Positions 20,968 to 33,100 of a stretch of 64,000 nucleotides of DNA are shown here, one piece after another. The translations under genes were made by a program, and so were the position numbers. The stretch comes from Cellulophaga sp. L1A9 (GTDB lineage Bacteria > Bacteroidota > Bacteroidia > Flavobacteriales > Flavobacteriaceae): NCBI RefSeq assembly GCF_009797025.1, contig NZ_CP047027.1, positions 3,720,001 to 3,784,000 of the forward strand, written 5' to 3'. The notes below the pieces were generated by a model. It searched no databases and was not told the DNA's origin. It saw nothing but the letters and a program-made list of their open reading frames with translations. Position 1 is the stretch's first letter; each line of letters opens with the position of its first letter.

Positions 20968-22233
20968 CTACTCTTCTTTTATCGTAGGAGCAACCCATTT
21001 TGTGGTTCCTACTTTGTTTATGTTTGCTTTATTAATAGCTGCATTTGCACGCCTCTTATCATAAATCATAGCAAAGGTCATAATTAAACTGGTGGCTATA
21101 ATGACAAATAATAAAATTCCAGAATCAAATCCTTCTACTTTAGCTCCTTCAGGTATCGCATAAAACAATAGCACTGTAATAAGTCCTCTAGGCGCAATGA
21201 ATAATTGTGGTAACATATCCTTCCCCACAAAAATCAACATTAATACAGCTCTTATTGCGTATATAGAGACAATGATTAGGGAGCTTATTATGGCAACATT
21301 AATATTAAAAATAGAAGTAATTGCTATAGTTAAACCAAAGATAACAAAGAAAAAGGTTCTCACTACAAATGCTGTTTCAGCTGTTATCGTATGCAATTCA
21401 TGATAAATATGATGCGCTTTTTTATAGTCTAGGAGCTTAGAAAGGAGCTTGCCTTTGAAAAATAATTTCATATTAGCGATTACCAATCCGAAAATCAAGA
21501 TAATGATTAGCGATGATAAGTGCATTTTTTTGCCTACAGCATATAGAAGTAAAAGAACAGCAATTAATAAAAACAACTTTACTTGACTCTTAATGTTTTG
21601 AAAAATAAGAATTATCGCATAACTGGCGACCAATGAAATTACAATCGTTAACAATAAATTACTAGTAAAGCCAACAAATCCAGTGTCTTCTGCAGGGTTA
21701 AGTTTTCCGGCTAGAAAATAGAACATCATGATCCCGATAATATCTGAAAAAGTACTCTCATAAATATGAAACTCCTTTTTATGTGATTTTAAGTCATTTA
21801 CACTGGGTATAATAATAGCACTAGATAAAATGGATAATGGCGTAGCATACAACCATGCGGAATGCATATTCATATCCGGAATAAATTGATACAGTATCAA
21901 CGCAGCAACCCAAGCAGATAAAAATAAACCTGAAAGAGCCACTACAAAAGACTTTAAAATGGGCATTAATTTTTCACGTTTAAGCTCTAGCTCAAGTGCG
22001 GCTTCTAAAACAATCATGATCAATCCAACAATACCTAATATTTCAAGAATAGGAAAAAAATCAATAGCATCACTATTCACATATTTTAAACCAAATTGTA
22101 AGCCAACCCCTAATACAATGAGCATTAATACTGCAGGGATGTTTGTTTTTTTAGCTATAGAATTGAATAAAAATGATAAAATTATGATTACAGAAACTTC
22201 AATTATAAGATTATAAGAAGATAATATTTCCAT
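20968..22233 (-). CDS. Cation/proton antiporter, CPA1-like
   Basis: 421 residues with about 11-12 membrane segments, typical of the Na+/H+ exchanger fold (PF00999). The E-S-x-x-x-D motif (YESTFSDIIGIMMFY, about residues 157-170) is the ion-binding core signature of CPA antiporters. GLIMIVLEAALELE near residue 75 is a second typical segment. It exchanges a monovalent cation for protons across the inner membrane; Na+ or K+ preference cannot be read. Its ATG overlaps the stop of the MscS-like gene (TAATG), so it is translationally coupled to it. It is last in the three-gene operon, followed by a strong terminator. Confidence 0.88.
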   Translation of the reverse strand: MEILSSYNLIIEVSVIIILSFLFNSIAKKTNIPAVLMLIVLGVGLQFGLKYVNSDAIDFFPILEILGIVGLIMIVLEAALELELKREKLMPILKSFVVALSGLFLSAWVAALILYQFIPDMNMHSAWLYATPLSILSSAIIIPSVNDLKSHKKEFHIYESTFSDIIGIMMFYFLAGKLNPAEDTGFVGFTSNLLLTIVISLVASYAIILIFQNIKSQVKLFLLIAVLLLLYAVGKKMHLSSLIIILIFGLVIANMKLFFKGKLLSKLLDYKKAHHIYHELHTITAETAFVVRTFFFVIFGLTIAITSIFNINVAIISSLIIVSIYAIRAVLMLIFVGKDMLPQLFIAPRGLITVLLFYAIPEGAKVEGFDSGILLFVIIATSLIMTFAMIYDKRRANAAINKANINKVGTTKWVAPTIKEE

Positions 22234-22949
22234 TAGGCAATTGGGGTATTAGTTAAACTTGTTTCTATTTTGTTCGCTGTTAAAAAGGCTATCAAACTTT
22301 CTGCTTGGATTCCTTTTTCTAAGGTGTATTGTAATTTTAAAGTATTAGATCCTTCTTGTTCTTTCAAAACAGGGGTTTCTTTATAATTTAATAAAGGATT
22401 ATCAAAAAGTAAATCAAGTAATTCTTTTTTAGAAAGAAGCGTTCTAATAAATAAAGTTTGTCTTAATACGGTATCGTGTTTTGAGTTTACAGTATATCCG
22501 GATTCGTCTATAGTGGTGTAATTTATAAAACTGTCTCCTTTTTCTGTGTTTACGACAATTCCAAATGGAAGAAACTTTTTTATTTCTCCCGTAGTTTCAT
22601 TTATGGTAACAGAAACCCCTCTTGCTAAAATAGAGTTAATTTTGTATAAAACACCACCTACATAATTCCTTATAAAAGGATAGCCAATGGCGCAGATTAG
22701 AAGTAAAAATATTCCATGAACAATGTAGTTTATTGCAATAAAACCTAATAGAATAAGCAATATGCTTATAGGCTTATACAGGAGTAAAACTTTATTCAAA
22801 ATTGCTAATACGTTTTTATTAACCCTTTGAGTGACTGTGATTTTTTGAATTAAAAATGTAATTAATTTTATAGCCCAATACCCGAAAAATAAAATTAGAA
22901 TTAGGTTTCTTAAACCCAACCAAGTGTAGAATGTAAATATATTTTCCAT
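22233..22949 (-). CDS. Small MscS-like membrane protein
   Basis: 238 residues with three hydrophobic segments (about 10-34, 50-70 and 75-95). A short MscS-like segment follows: an amphipathic stretch FIRNYVGGVLYKIN, then a beta domain (VTINETTGEIKKFLPFGIV, FINYTTIDESG). MscS proteins open under membrane tension. Here the glycine/alanine-rich pore helix of classical MscS is not obvious, so it could be a sensor or regulator rather than an open channel. It starts at the base after the ATPase stop (TAAATG) and overlaps the antiporter start, so all three should be made in fixed proportion. Confidence 0.65.
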   Translation of the reverse strand: MENIFTFYTWLGLRNLILILFFGYWAIKLITFLIQKITVTQRVNKNVLAILNKVLLLYKPISILLILLGFIAINYIVHGIFLLLICAIGYPFIRNYVGGVLYKINSILARGVSVTINETTGEIKKFLPFGIVVNTEKGDSFINYTTIDESGYTVNSKHDTVLRQTLFIRTLLSKKELLDLLFDNPLLNYKETPVLKEQEGSNTLKLQYTLEKGIQAESLIAFLTANKIETSLTNTPIA

Positions 22950-25316
22950 TTAGTTAATTATATCTCTATATTTTAATATTTGATAGATGTCGTGATTTAG
23001 CACAGGATTAAGTTTTAAAAGACCAACATCATTTCTTAAAATTACTTTAGTATTTATCAATCTTTTTAAACTAGATTTTAAGCTAGTTTCGTAAAATTCT
23101 CCCGTGAATTCTTTCAATATTTTTTCACTTATATAGGTATACAGTAAAGTGTATTTAACGATTAAAATTTCTTCTTTTGTGAAAAAATCAGGAAAAGGTA
23201 AATAAGAGTCTTTATATAAAATAGAACCATCTTCTGTCACTGTTGTTCCATAGGTCCAAGCTTGTAATACCTCCCCAATATTATGATCTAATTTTTTGCT
23301 TAATTTGGTTACATTAGCATTAATTTGCGATTCCGTCAAAGGTTCGTTTCCACTATTGATTACGGATCTATGCGTTGCGCTGTGGCGTATTATTACTGCT
23401 TTAAAAATTTCTTCTTGATTGCATTTATTTATATCGATATGTGTGCTAAATACATTAGAAAAATTACACCTTGTATTCAAATGAACAGCCATAGAAGGGT
23501 TTGTTGTTACTATAACCAGTACATTATCAGACTCAGATTCAATAAAATCAATAAGTGCTCTAGTGTTATTTAAAAGGGTGTTTTTATCATCACGCCAAAG
23601 TTCTAAATCATCAATTAGTAAAATCCTTTTTTTAGAAAATGAACTTTTCTTCACTTCATCAAGGGCTTCTTTTAGGTTTTTTGTGGTTTTAATTTTTCTA
23701 CCTTCAATAGTTACACTATCATTAGGGTTCAATTTTATAGTTTTTTGATCTAATAAAACTTCTGTTGAATGATGAATAAAAGTAGTTTTTCCCGAAAGTC
23801 TATTCCCTAAAACAAGAATAGATTTATTAAAACCTTCATTCCATTGTGTTATGGCGTCCTTTAGTTTTGCTTCTTGGCTACTTCTAGAAACCAAAAATAA
23901 ATCACCTATAAATTTTTTATTTAGGAACAACGTGTCGTAATCAGCATTTACCTCTTTATACATTCTTTGGGAAATACAATTTGAGGCTTTGTCTATTTTA
24001 GACTGGGGATCTTCTAAGACAACTTTTTTATAGCTCTGATTAAATTTAGCGATTAACCGTTCAAAAACACTCTTAAAACCAGCAACTAAATTATTTGTTT
24101 CTGAGGTATATTGATTTATAGAATTTTGAATGGTGACTTCAAGAAACTCATCACGGTTATAACAGTTGCTTACTAAAAACTCCGTAGCTAACATTTGCCG
24201 TATTTGAGAAACAATCGTTTTCTGGGTCTCAATATTCTCTAATAAGGATTTTTTAATTTTTTGATAGGATTTTAACTGTATGTCATACACTATTAAATTA
24301 TCATTTTCTTTCCCTAGTTTTAAGCTAGATTTTAAATTTAACAACGATAATTTTATAAAGTGATTTAGATTATTATTCCCATCCCAAAGATCCATTAACA
24401 AGGGGAGGAGGTTGTAATCCATCCATTTTTTGACACTCTTATTAAAGTTTATTTTCTTGTCTAACAAATAACCTTGGTTGGTACCAACAGGGATCGCATA
24501 CGCATCTAAGTTATTTATTTTGTTTTCTATATCTGTTGTAAACTCTTCTTTACTATTTAAATCGGTAGCTGCAATAAGAGCTAAGCAATTTTCTATCCAG
24601 GAAAGTAGTTCTTTACTATCTTCTTTTGCTTCAATTTTAGCAACAGCAGTATTTGAAACTTCTAATAAAACTTCAGATTCTTTAATTACTTGGTCAATTA
24701 CGGTGTGGGTATGTTGATTTATTTCATTAAAAGCGATTATGTTTTTTTCTGTTTTTTTACTTGTAGTTAAAATAAAAGAGAATTGAGCAAGTAAAACCTT
24801 AAACTGTTCTCTGTAAACTTCCCAAGGTGATAAATGATGTTTTGTTTTAGCTTCTATTTTTTTTGATGTAGCTAAAAATTGATGGAGTTGTTTTTCTTCC
24901 TTCCCTATGACAGAAATAAAATAGGAAACTGCATTGGTCAATAGCTCTTTTGATTCATTTAAAAGCTGTTCTAAAGAATCATCAGATGCTTGTTGTTCTA
25001 GATTTTTATGCTTGCCAATTTGTAATTGTAGCAAAACATCACGATGTAAAATAATAAGATCTTTTAAAGGCTCAGAAAGCACATATTGTAATAAATAAGT
25101 GTCTTTTTGATCAATGGCCATTTCCTTGTTTTCAGTATCCGCATAGTTGATATATTGATTGCAAAGTTTAAAAAAATCAAAAGAAATTAAGTTATTGATC
25201 GCAGCTATGGCTGTACTGTTATTTAGTGCGTTTTTATAAGAATCAAATTTTTCGCTTAATGGTTCTAATACAGATTTTACTAAAGGGGCATTAACTACGG
25301 ATTGGTTATTCTGCAT
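22950..25316 (-). CDS. AAA-like P-loop ATPase with long helical N-terminus
   Basis: 788 residues with no signal or membrane segment. Residues 1-490 are charged and helical, with possible coiled coils. Walker A (LVLGNRLSGKTTF) is at about 500 and Walker B (RILLIDDLELW) at about 565. A sensor-like strand LVIVTTNPS lies near 605. The last 80 residues look like a winged helix. The order P-loop/Walker B/sensor/winged helix resembles AAA or STAND-type switches. It is first in an operon with a MscS-like protein and an antiporter, so it may sense a cytoplasmic signal and control ion flux. I know no characterised protein with this layout. Confidence 0.7.
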   Translation of the reverse strand: MQNNQSVVNAPLVKSVLEPLSEKFDSYKNALNNSTAIAAINNLISFDFFKLCNQYINYADTENKEMAIDQKDTYLLQYVLSEPLKDLIILHRDVLLQLQIGKHKNLEQQASDDSLEQLLNESKELLTNAVSYFISVIGKEEKQLHQFLATSKKIEAKTKHHLSPWEVYREQFKVLLAQFSFILTTSKKTEKNIIAFNEINQHTHTVIDQVIKESEVLLEVSNTAVAKIEAKEDSKELLSWIENCLALIAATDLNSKEEFTTDIENKINNLDAYAIPVGTNQGYLLDKKINFNKSVKKWMDYNLLPLLMDLWDGNNNLNHFIKLSLLNLKSSLKLGKENDNLIVYDIQLKSYQKIKKSLLENIETQKTIVSQIRQMLATEFLVSNCYNRDEFLEVTIQNSINQYTSETNNLVAGFKSVFERLIAKFNQSYKKVVLEDPQSKIDKASNCISQRMYKEVNADYDTLFLNKKFIGDLFLVSRSSQEAKLKDAITQWNEGFNKSILVLGNRLSGKTTFIHHSTEVLLDQKTIKLNPNDSVTIEGRKIKTTKNLKEALDEVKKSSFSKKRILLIDDLELWRDDKNTLLNNTRALIDFIESESDNVLVIVTTNPSMAVHLNTRCNFSNVFSTHIDINKCNQEEIFKAVIIRHSATHRSVINSGNEPLTESQINANVTKLSKKLDHNIGEVLQAWTYGTTVTEDGSILYKDSYLPFPDFFTKEEILIVKYTLLYTYISEKILKEFTGEFYETSLKSSLKRLINTKVILRNDVGLLKLNPVLNHDIYQILKYRDIIN

Positions 25317-25901
25317 ATAAAATTATTTCAGAAATTTTTTATATAAATATGAGTTCAATGAATATAAGTATATTTTAAGGTATCGCTTATTTATTCAATA
25401 GCATTTGGTTAGTACTAGGTTTATTTTCATCTTTTTTTAGCAATATTATTGACGGAATCTACTAATTTATGCATAATTAACTAAAATTAGACCAATAGAA
25501 TTTTAATTATATTAGAATAATGGATACCCCGTCCCTTTAAAAAAGGAGTATTTAAACGAATGGTTTAGAGTTTTTTTTCTGGGGCATTTCCGTATCAGTA
25601 TAGAATAGCTGCGTATTTTTTGCCTTTTGTTTTTCTATACTTTTCCATGATGTTGCTTTGAAAATTTTGAAGGTTACTAATCTTTAATAAATAACGCTTT
25701 TCTAACGACTTCGGTATACTAGGGAGGTGTTTTTAATATAAAAATGAGCATTAGCTAATATTAGAGAAGCTTTTTTATTGAAATGAAAGATTCTTATCAC
25801 TTTTGAAAATCTCATTTAAGTTAAAAATAAAAACATATTGAATAAAAGTTAACCTTAATTTTACAGCATCGTAAGTCTCAACCCAAAGTCGCACCACAGC
25901 A
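25317..25901. other. Divergent intergenic between the ATPase operon and the SBF transporter
   Basis: 585 A+T-rich bases without a gene. Promoters for both directions must lie here. A plausible plus-strand -7 is TAATTTTA at about 25857-25864 (one mismatch). No exact TAnnTTTG was seen for the minus-strand operon. Confidence 0.4.
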
Positions 25902-26870
25902 ATGAATATAAAGCTCGATAAATTTGTAGTAAGCATACTTTTTATCATCGGATTAGCCTATGTTTTCCCACAATGGGGAACTGCATCAAGTCCTATTCCT
26001 ATCAATACCATCAGTACGATAGGAATATCCTTAATTTTCTTTTTTTACGGATTAAAATTGAGCCCTACTAAAATTAAAGAGGGACTTAAAAATTGGAAGT
26101 TACATGTGTTAATACAGGGGACTACCTTTCTGTTTTTTCCACTTATAGTACTTTTATTTAAACCTTTGTTACAAACAGCGGAACAAGAATTGTTATGGTT
26201 GGCTATCTTTTTTTTAGCAGCATTACCCTCAACGGTATCTTCTTCTGTAGTTATGGTTTCGGTGGCCAAGGGGAATATTCCTGCCGCTATCTTTAATGCA
26301 AGTATTTCGGGAATAATTGGTATTTTGGTGACACCACTTTGGATGGGAATCTTTGTGAATAGTGCGGATGCTAATTTTGATTTTTCCAGTATTTACCTAC
26401 AGCTTATTGGTCAGATAGTGGTACCTGTGGTTCTTGGATTAATCTTGCAAAAATATTTAGGTGAATTTGCTCAAAAATACAGTAAACAGCTTACGCTTTT
26501 TGATAAGTCTATAATTCTATTGATTATATATAAAAGTTTTGCTTCTTCGTTTGAAGAAAAGATATTCAGTAGTGTCTCTTTAGTAGATTTGTTGGTGTTA
26601 TTAGGGATTATTCTATTGTTATTTGCAGTTGTTTTTTTTGGGATAAAATTTGTTTCCAAGAGATTAGGATTTACTGAAAAAGATCAAATAACGGCTACTT
26701 TTTGCGGGACTAAAAAATCATTAGTTCACGGGACTGTTTTTTCTAAAATTGTGTTTGGGAACATGGCTACTTTAGGGATTATATTGTTGCCTTTAATGAT
26801 TTTTCATGCCACACAAATTTTAATAATAAGCATTATTGCAGGAAAAATGGGAAGAAATAAATCCGCTTAA
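25902..26870 (+). CDS. SBF-like (bile acid:sodium symporter superfamily) transporter
   Basis: 322 residues with about ten membrane segments. FFFYGLKLSPTKIKEGL near residue 50, LAALPSTVSSSVVMVSVAKGN near 107 and CGTKKSLVHGTVFS near 270 fit the YfeH/SLC10A7-like branch (PF13593) rather than true bile-acid carriers. It probably moves an organic or inorganic anion with sodium; the substrate is unknown. It appears to be a single-gene unit between the divergent ATPase operon and the Ig-repeat adhesin. Confidence 0.85.
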   Translation: MNIKLDKFVVSILFIIGLAYVFPQWGTASSPIPINTISTIGISLIFFFYGLKLSPTKIKEGLKNWKLHVLIQGTTFLFFPLIVLLFKPLLQTAEQELLWLAIFFLAALPSTVSSSVVMVSVAKGNIPAAIFNASISGIIGILVTPLWMGIFVNSADANFDFSSIYLQLIGQIVVPVVLGLILQKYLGEFAQKYSKQLTLFDKSIILLIIYKSFASSFEEKIFSSVSLVDLLVLLGIILLLFAVVFFGIKFVSKRLGFTEKDQITATFCGTKKSLVHGTVFSKIVFGNMATLGIILLPLMIFHATQILIISIIAGKMGRNKSA

Positions 26871-27180
26871 TTTAGTCTCTAGTTATTAAAACTTTCAGGG
26901 AGAGCTATACCTTGTATTTCGTCGGTTTATAACTGTGTATAGCGGCTTTTTAGCACCCTATTTTTGTAATATGCTTGTAGGATATATTCTTTTTATAGGT
27001 TAAATGTTGTTCAATGTTAATTTCGCACTCATTTTTAACATGCTTCACAACATTTGTTTTTTTTCTAGCCTAGTTTCCTCTTTTTTTACGTTTGATTTAT
27101 TGCATTTTAGTATTTGAGAGCCAATGTTTACTGCTGTCATTTAGAAGATTTGTAAAAATGCAATTTTAAAAGACATAAGA
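26871..27180. other. Leader region of the Ig-repeat adhesin
   Basis: 310 bases with no gene. ATG at 27157 upstream of the adhesin is followed by an in-frame stop after three codons, so it cannot be the adhesin start. TAGTATTTGAGAG near 27109 resembles but does not match the -7 consensus. Confidence 0.4.
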
Positions 27181-30100
27181 TTGACGGCTCAAAGATCTAT
27201 AATTAGGAAATTAATTTTTCTATGCTTTATTTTATTTTTTACGCAATTTATAGCTGCGCAGACTACTGGTACGTGGACTAATATAGGTTCTGGGGTATGG
27301 GAAGCAACGAGCTCAGACGGGTTAGTTCTTGTTAGAGCAGAACGTACTGGAGGAGCAACAATTACTGGGGTTGAAAGTATGGGTTGTAATTCAGAAGCCT
27401 ATAGTGATCCAAGGATATTAAATAATCCATCATTAGAATTTAATGTAATAAGTTCCGCAGGTTCGATTACGTTTAGTTTTATAGAAATAGCCACAGGCTT
27501 ATCTGTGGATATTCTTAATCCTATATTACATATAGATAGATTAGGTACTGTAGCTGTTGCTGGAAGTGCTTCTGGTATTTTTACTTTAGGGGATGGTACT
27601 TGGACAGAATTAAATTCCAATAATAATTCTTTTCAGTCTACTACAAACTCGGTTGAAGCTAATTTAGGTTTTTTACTGACAGGAGTTGGGGATGAATGTT
27701 CCAGAGCGGCAGGCGGTAGTCTTCAATTAAATGCTATGGTAAGTTCTCTTACTATAGATACAACGGTTAATCTTCCATTCTTAGGGCTTGGTGCTAATGA
27801 CGATACTGTAGAATTTGTTTTATCAAACTTAGTCATCAACCCATGTACTTACGGAGCTATCGTAGGTACTCCAACGGCATTGGATATAGATGGAGATGGT
27901 GTTAATAACAGTTGTGATTTAGATGATGATAATGATGGTATTTTAGATACAGATGAAGGGAAGTGTACACCAACTACGACAGGAAGCTGGACGGCAACAG
28001 GTACTACAGCTTCGTATGATTATGGAAACGGCGTAAAAATTAATATAAGTACTACAAACTCAAATGCTTTTTCTAGTGGTAATTTTACGTCTCCCGCAAC
28101 TAATTTTTGGTCAGAAAATTTAGCAGGAACACTATCCTTAGCAAGTACTTACGTATGGAATAGTACTATGACTGTTAGTTTCGTCGATGCCTTTGATATT
28201 CCTATAGAGGTTGACCAACCAATACTTCATTTAGATCGCATAGGAGGTCAATTTGGCGGTATTCAAAATTCGGCTACAATTACATTATTGAACGGGAATA
28301 CATGGTCTAAGCTATCAGGAACGTTTGATTTTGCGACTACATCAAATACGGTATATGATGGAGGAACGGGACTTGCTTCCTCAGGATATTCTGCAGAAAG
28401 CACACAGAATGACGAAAACGGAACAGCAGCAGGGACACTTAGAATTAACGAAAAAGTGAGCTCGTTTACCTTGCAATTTGTGCAAAGAGGAACTGGCGGT
28501 GTTGGAGATGAAATAGAATTAATTATTGCAGCTTGTAAAGACATAGATTCTGATGCGGATGGGGTTCCAGACCCAATGGATCTCGATACGGATAATGACG
28601 GAATTTATGATGTTGTAGAAGCCGGACATAGACAGGCATATACTTTAGGAAGATTAACGGGTACCGTCGGAACGGATGGTATTGCAGATTCCGTTCAGGC
28701 AAGTGGGAATGAAAACAGTGAAACCGTAAATTATACCTTAGCAGATTCAGAAGCCTCCCCAGACGGAATTCCAGATTTTATGGAGTTAGATTCAGATGGC
28801 GATGTTTGTAATGATACGCAAGAAGCAGGATATACAGACCTAAATGGAGACGGAATTCTAGGAGAATTACCAACTATTGTAGATGCTAATGGTTTAGTTA
28901 CTGGTAGCACTGTTATAGATGGGTATGCAATTCCTTCAAATGCAGATAGTAGTTCAGGAAATACTCAATTTGATTTTCAACAGGAAGGACAAGCAATTTT
29001 AATCCCTAACCCATTAGATCAACCTAAGAATGCGACTACCAACGGAACCAGTCCAGTTACATTTAGTGTAACTGCAACAGGAAATTCATTACAATATCAA
29101 TGGCAAGTAGATGATCAATCTGGAGGAGGTTTTGTAACGATAGATCCTACAAACGCCACAGATATGTATACCGGTAGTGATACGTCTACCTTAACAGTTA
29201 CTGGAGTTACCGCGGCAAATAATGGAGATCAATTTAAAGTTTTAATCACTGACGATTCTTTTGTGTGTACTTCATTACTTTCAAACGAAGCTATTTTAAC
29301 GTTTAATGACACTGCACCAGAAGCCCCAATAGTTACCATTACAGAAGATATTAATAATGATGGGATTATAAACAGCACCGAACTTTTAGGGGATATTGAT
29401 GTTACCATTACCTTGCCACTAGTGGCTGTTGAAAATGATATCCTGACTATTAATGGAGTTTCACAAACGCTTACAGCTACAGCTATTCTAAATGGAGAAG
29501 TAACAACAAGTTTTACAAGTCCTGGAGAGGGTAATACGTTAACCGTTGTCGCATTTATTACGGATAGCGTTACAAATATTGGAATTGAGGGTAACGATTC
29601 AGCCTTAATAGATACAACTGCACCAAATGTACCGGTAGTGACCAGTATTAGCGATGATACAGGAACGAGTAATACAGACGGAATTACAACAGATCAAACC
29701 TTAATAATTAGAGGAACTGCAGATGCTAATAGTTTGGTAGACGTATTTTTAGACGGAACTGTTATCGGTACCACAAACACTAATGCTTTAGGAGTTTGGA
29801 CCTTAGATTACACAGGCACAACAGTTTCAAATGGAGCGCATACTATAACAGCACAAGCCACAGATAATAGTGGGAATGTCAGCGGAATTTCTGTTGATTT
29901 TCCAATTCTTATTGATAATACAAAACCAAATACACCTGTTCTTTACGATATCACGGATGATACAGATGCTACAGTGGGGGGTAATAATGACCAAATTACA
30001 TCGGACAATACTTTGATATTTATAGGGGCTTCTCAGCCAGATAAAATTATTGAAGTATTCTTAGATGGCATTAGTATAGGGTTTACCATGTCAAATACAT

Positions 30101-33100
30101 TTGGACAGGTGACTTTTGATTATACCGGGACTATTATTCCCGATGGGGCCTATATATTAACCGCTCAAGCAATTTCTATTTCTGGGGTTAAGAGTACCGT
30201 TTCTCTAGATTTTCCATTTACGATTGACACTACAGCGCCAGATGCTCCCGTGGTTACTGCAATTACAGATGATAATGGAAGTAGTACATCAGACGGAATC
30301 ACCTCAGACAATACCTTGGTGTTTTCTGGTACGGCAGAAGCCGCTAGTAGTGTAGAAGTCTTTTTAGACGGCACAAGTTTAGGAGCAATAGTGACCAACA
30401 GTACAGGAGTTTGGAGTTACGATTATACAGGAACCACACTAGCGGATGGAGATTATACGCTAACAGCACAAGCAACAGACCTTGCAGGAAACAGCAGTAT
30501 AGTTTCCACAGATTTTGATTTTACGGTGGACACAAGTGCTCCGGCAGCACCTGCAGTTACCGCAATTAGTGATGATACAGGGAGCAATACATCAGACGGA
30601 ATTACCTCAGATAATACCTTGCAAATTACAGGAACTGCAGAAGCCAATAATACTGTAGAGGTTTTTATAGATGGTGTTAGTATTGGAACAGTTCTAGCAG
30701 ATGGAGCGGGAGATTGGACCTTTGATTATTCGGGCACTACTTTAGCTGATGGTAATTATACAATAACTGCACAAACCATAGATTTAGCTGGGAATTCAGG
30801 GCCATTATCTACAGCATTCCCTATAACAATAGATGCAACTGCTCCTATTGTTGTTTTGGAGATTTATGATATTACCTCAGATAATATTGTAAATGCAACT
30901 GAAGCAGCAGGAACTATAAGCATTACAGGGAAAGTAACTGGAGAATTTAATTTAGGAGATTTAGTGACGCTAACTATTAATGGAGTTTCCACAAGCGGAG
31001 CGATTGATGCTTCTGGATATTTTACCATTATAGTATCTGGAAATAATTTAGCACTAGATGCAGATACCACAGTGGCAGGTAGTATTTCTTCTAGTGATAC
31101 GGTAGGAAATATAGGGATAGCAACAAATAACAAGCTGTATGCTGTAAATACAACACTACCAGCACCAATACTTACTATAGACAATATCACGACAGACAAT
31201 ATTATAAATAGTGCAGAAGCAGTTGCTCCTATCACCATTACAGGGCAAGTCACAGGAGATTTTGCCTCGGGTGATCTTGTTAATTTAGTCATCAATGGGG
31301 TTACTACTTCAGGACCTGTTGACGCAATGGGTGTTTTTAGTATTTCTGTAGATGAGAATGATCTGTTAAATGATGCCGATACTACGGTTGATGGATCTAT
31401 TACCACCATTGATAGCGCCGGAAATTCTGGAACTACTGTTGCAGATAAAGCGTATAACATAGATGTGACATCCCCTATAGCTAGCTTAGATATAGATAAT
31501 ATTACTGCAGATAATATAGTAAATGCTTCAGAAGGTTCAAATAATGTTATCATAACCGGATCTGTTTCTGGTGAGTCTACAGCAGGTGATACTGTTAGCT
31601 TGGTTATAAATTCAGTGGCTACAACAGGAACAATTGATGCTCTTGGGTTATTTAGTATTAGTGTTGAAGGAAGCGATTTAGTGTTAGATGCTGATACTAC
31701 AGTAGAAGGTAGTGTAGTAGTTACAGATACTGCCGGTAATTCAACCACTACTACTGCAACAAAATTATATAACGTAGAAACTACCCTCCCAATTCCAACA
31801 TTAATAATAAATGATATTACTAGTGATAATACAATTAATAGTACAGAAGCAATAGCCAATGTTACTATTACAGGAACGGTAGGCGGAGATGCTAATTCAG
31901 GAGATACTGTGACCTTGAATATTAATTCTGTTATACTAACTGGTGCGATTAATGCTTCTGGAATTTTCAGTATTGTAGTTTCAGGAAATGATCTTTTAAT
32001 AGATTCTGATACGACAGTTGAAGGTTCTGTAACAACTACAGATATTTACGGTAATGAAGGCGTTGCAACAACCAATAAATTATATAATATTGATGTGACT
32101 GCTCCTGTAAGTACAAACGTTACATCTATAAGTACAGATACAGGAAGTAATCCTTTGGACGGAATAACCTCAGATAATACGTTGTTTATCAACGGAACAG
32201 CAGAAGTAGATAGTAGTGTAGAAGTGTTTATAGATGCAATAAGCGTAGGTACTACTACAGCAGATGCTTTAGGGAATTGGACCTTTGATTATACCGCTAC
32301 AGTTTTAGCAGATGGAGATTATATCCTTACAGCTCAGGCAACAGATACGGCAGGCAATACAGGTATTATTTCAGCAGATTTTCCAATCACAATTGATACA
32401 ACGTTACCCGCAATAACATTAGTTATTGATGATATTACGGCAGATAATGTAGTGAATGCTACTGAGGCTTCTGGAAGTGTATCAATTACAGGAACTGTAG
32501 GAGGAGATTTTAATACAGGAGATACCGTAACACTTGTAATTAATGGTGTGACAAGTACAGGGACAGTAGATAACTTGGGGATCTTTACGAGTATAGTTGA
32601 CGGTTCAGATTTAGCCCTAGACGCAGATACTACGGTTTCAGGAAGCGTTTCCAGTGTAGATTTGGCAGGCAATCTAGGAACAATCACAGCAGATAAATTA
32701 TATACTTTAGATACCGTCATTCCTGTAATGACTTTAGTAATAAATGATATTACTGCAGATAACACCATCAATGCTAGTGAAGCCTCAGGGACAATAACAA
32801 TTACAGGAACCGTTACAGGCGATTACAATACAGGTGATACTGTTAGCTTAACCATAAACGGAAATACGTATCCTAGCACGCTAAACACGGCAGGAGAATT
32901 TACAACTATAGTGTCTGGTTCAGATTTAGCTTTAGATCCAGATACTACTGTTGCGGGTAGTATAACCAGTTCAGATGCGGCAGGTAATGAAGGAACAGCA
33001 ATACATGATAAAGTATATAGTATCGCTACAAGCCTACCAATTCCTGTACTTACCATCAATGATATTACAGCTGATAATCTTGTTAATGCTAGTGAAGCTT

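Noticed and set aside
30864..31859. 331-residue minus-strand open frame and similar long frames at 32334-33728
   Set aside because: They mirror the repetitive Ig modules of the plus-strand adhesin. Their low-complexity Val/Ser/Ile composition and lack of start signals mark them as shadows.
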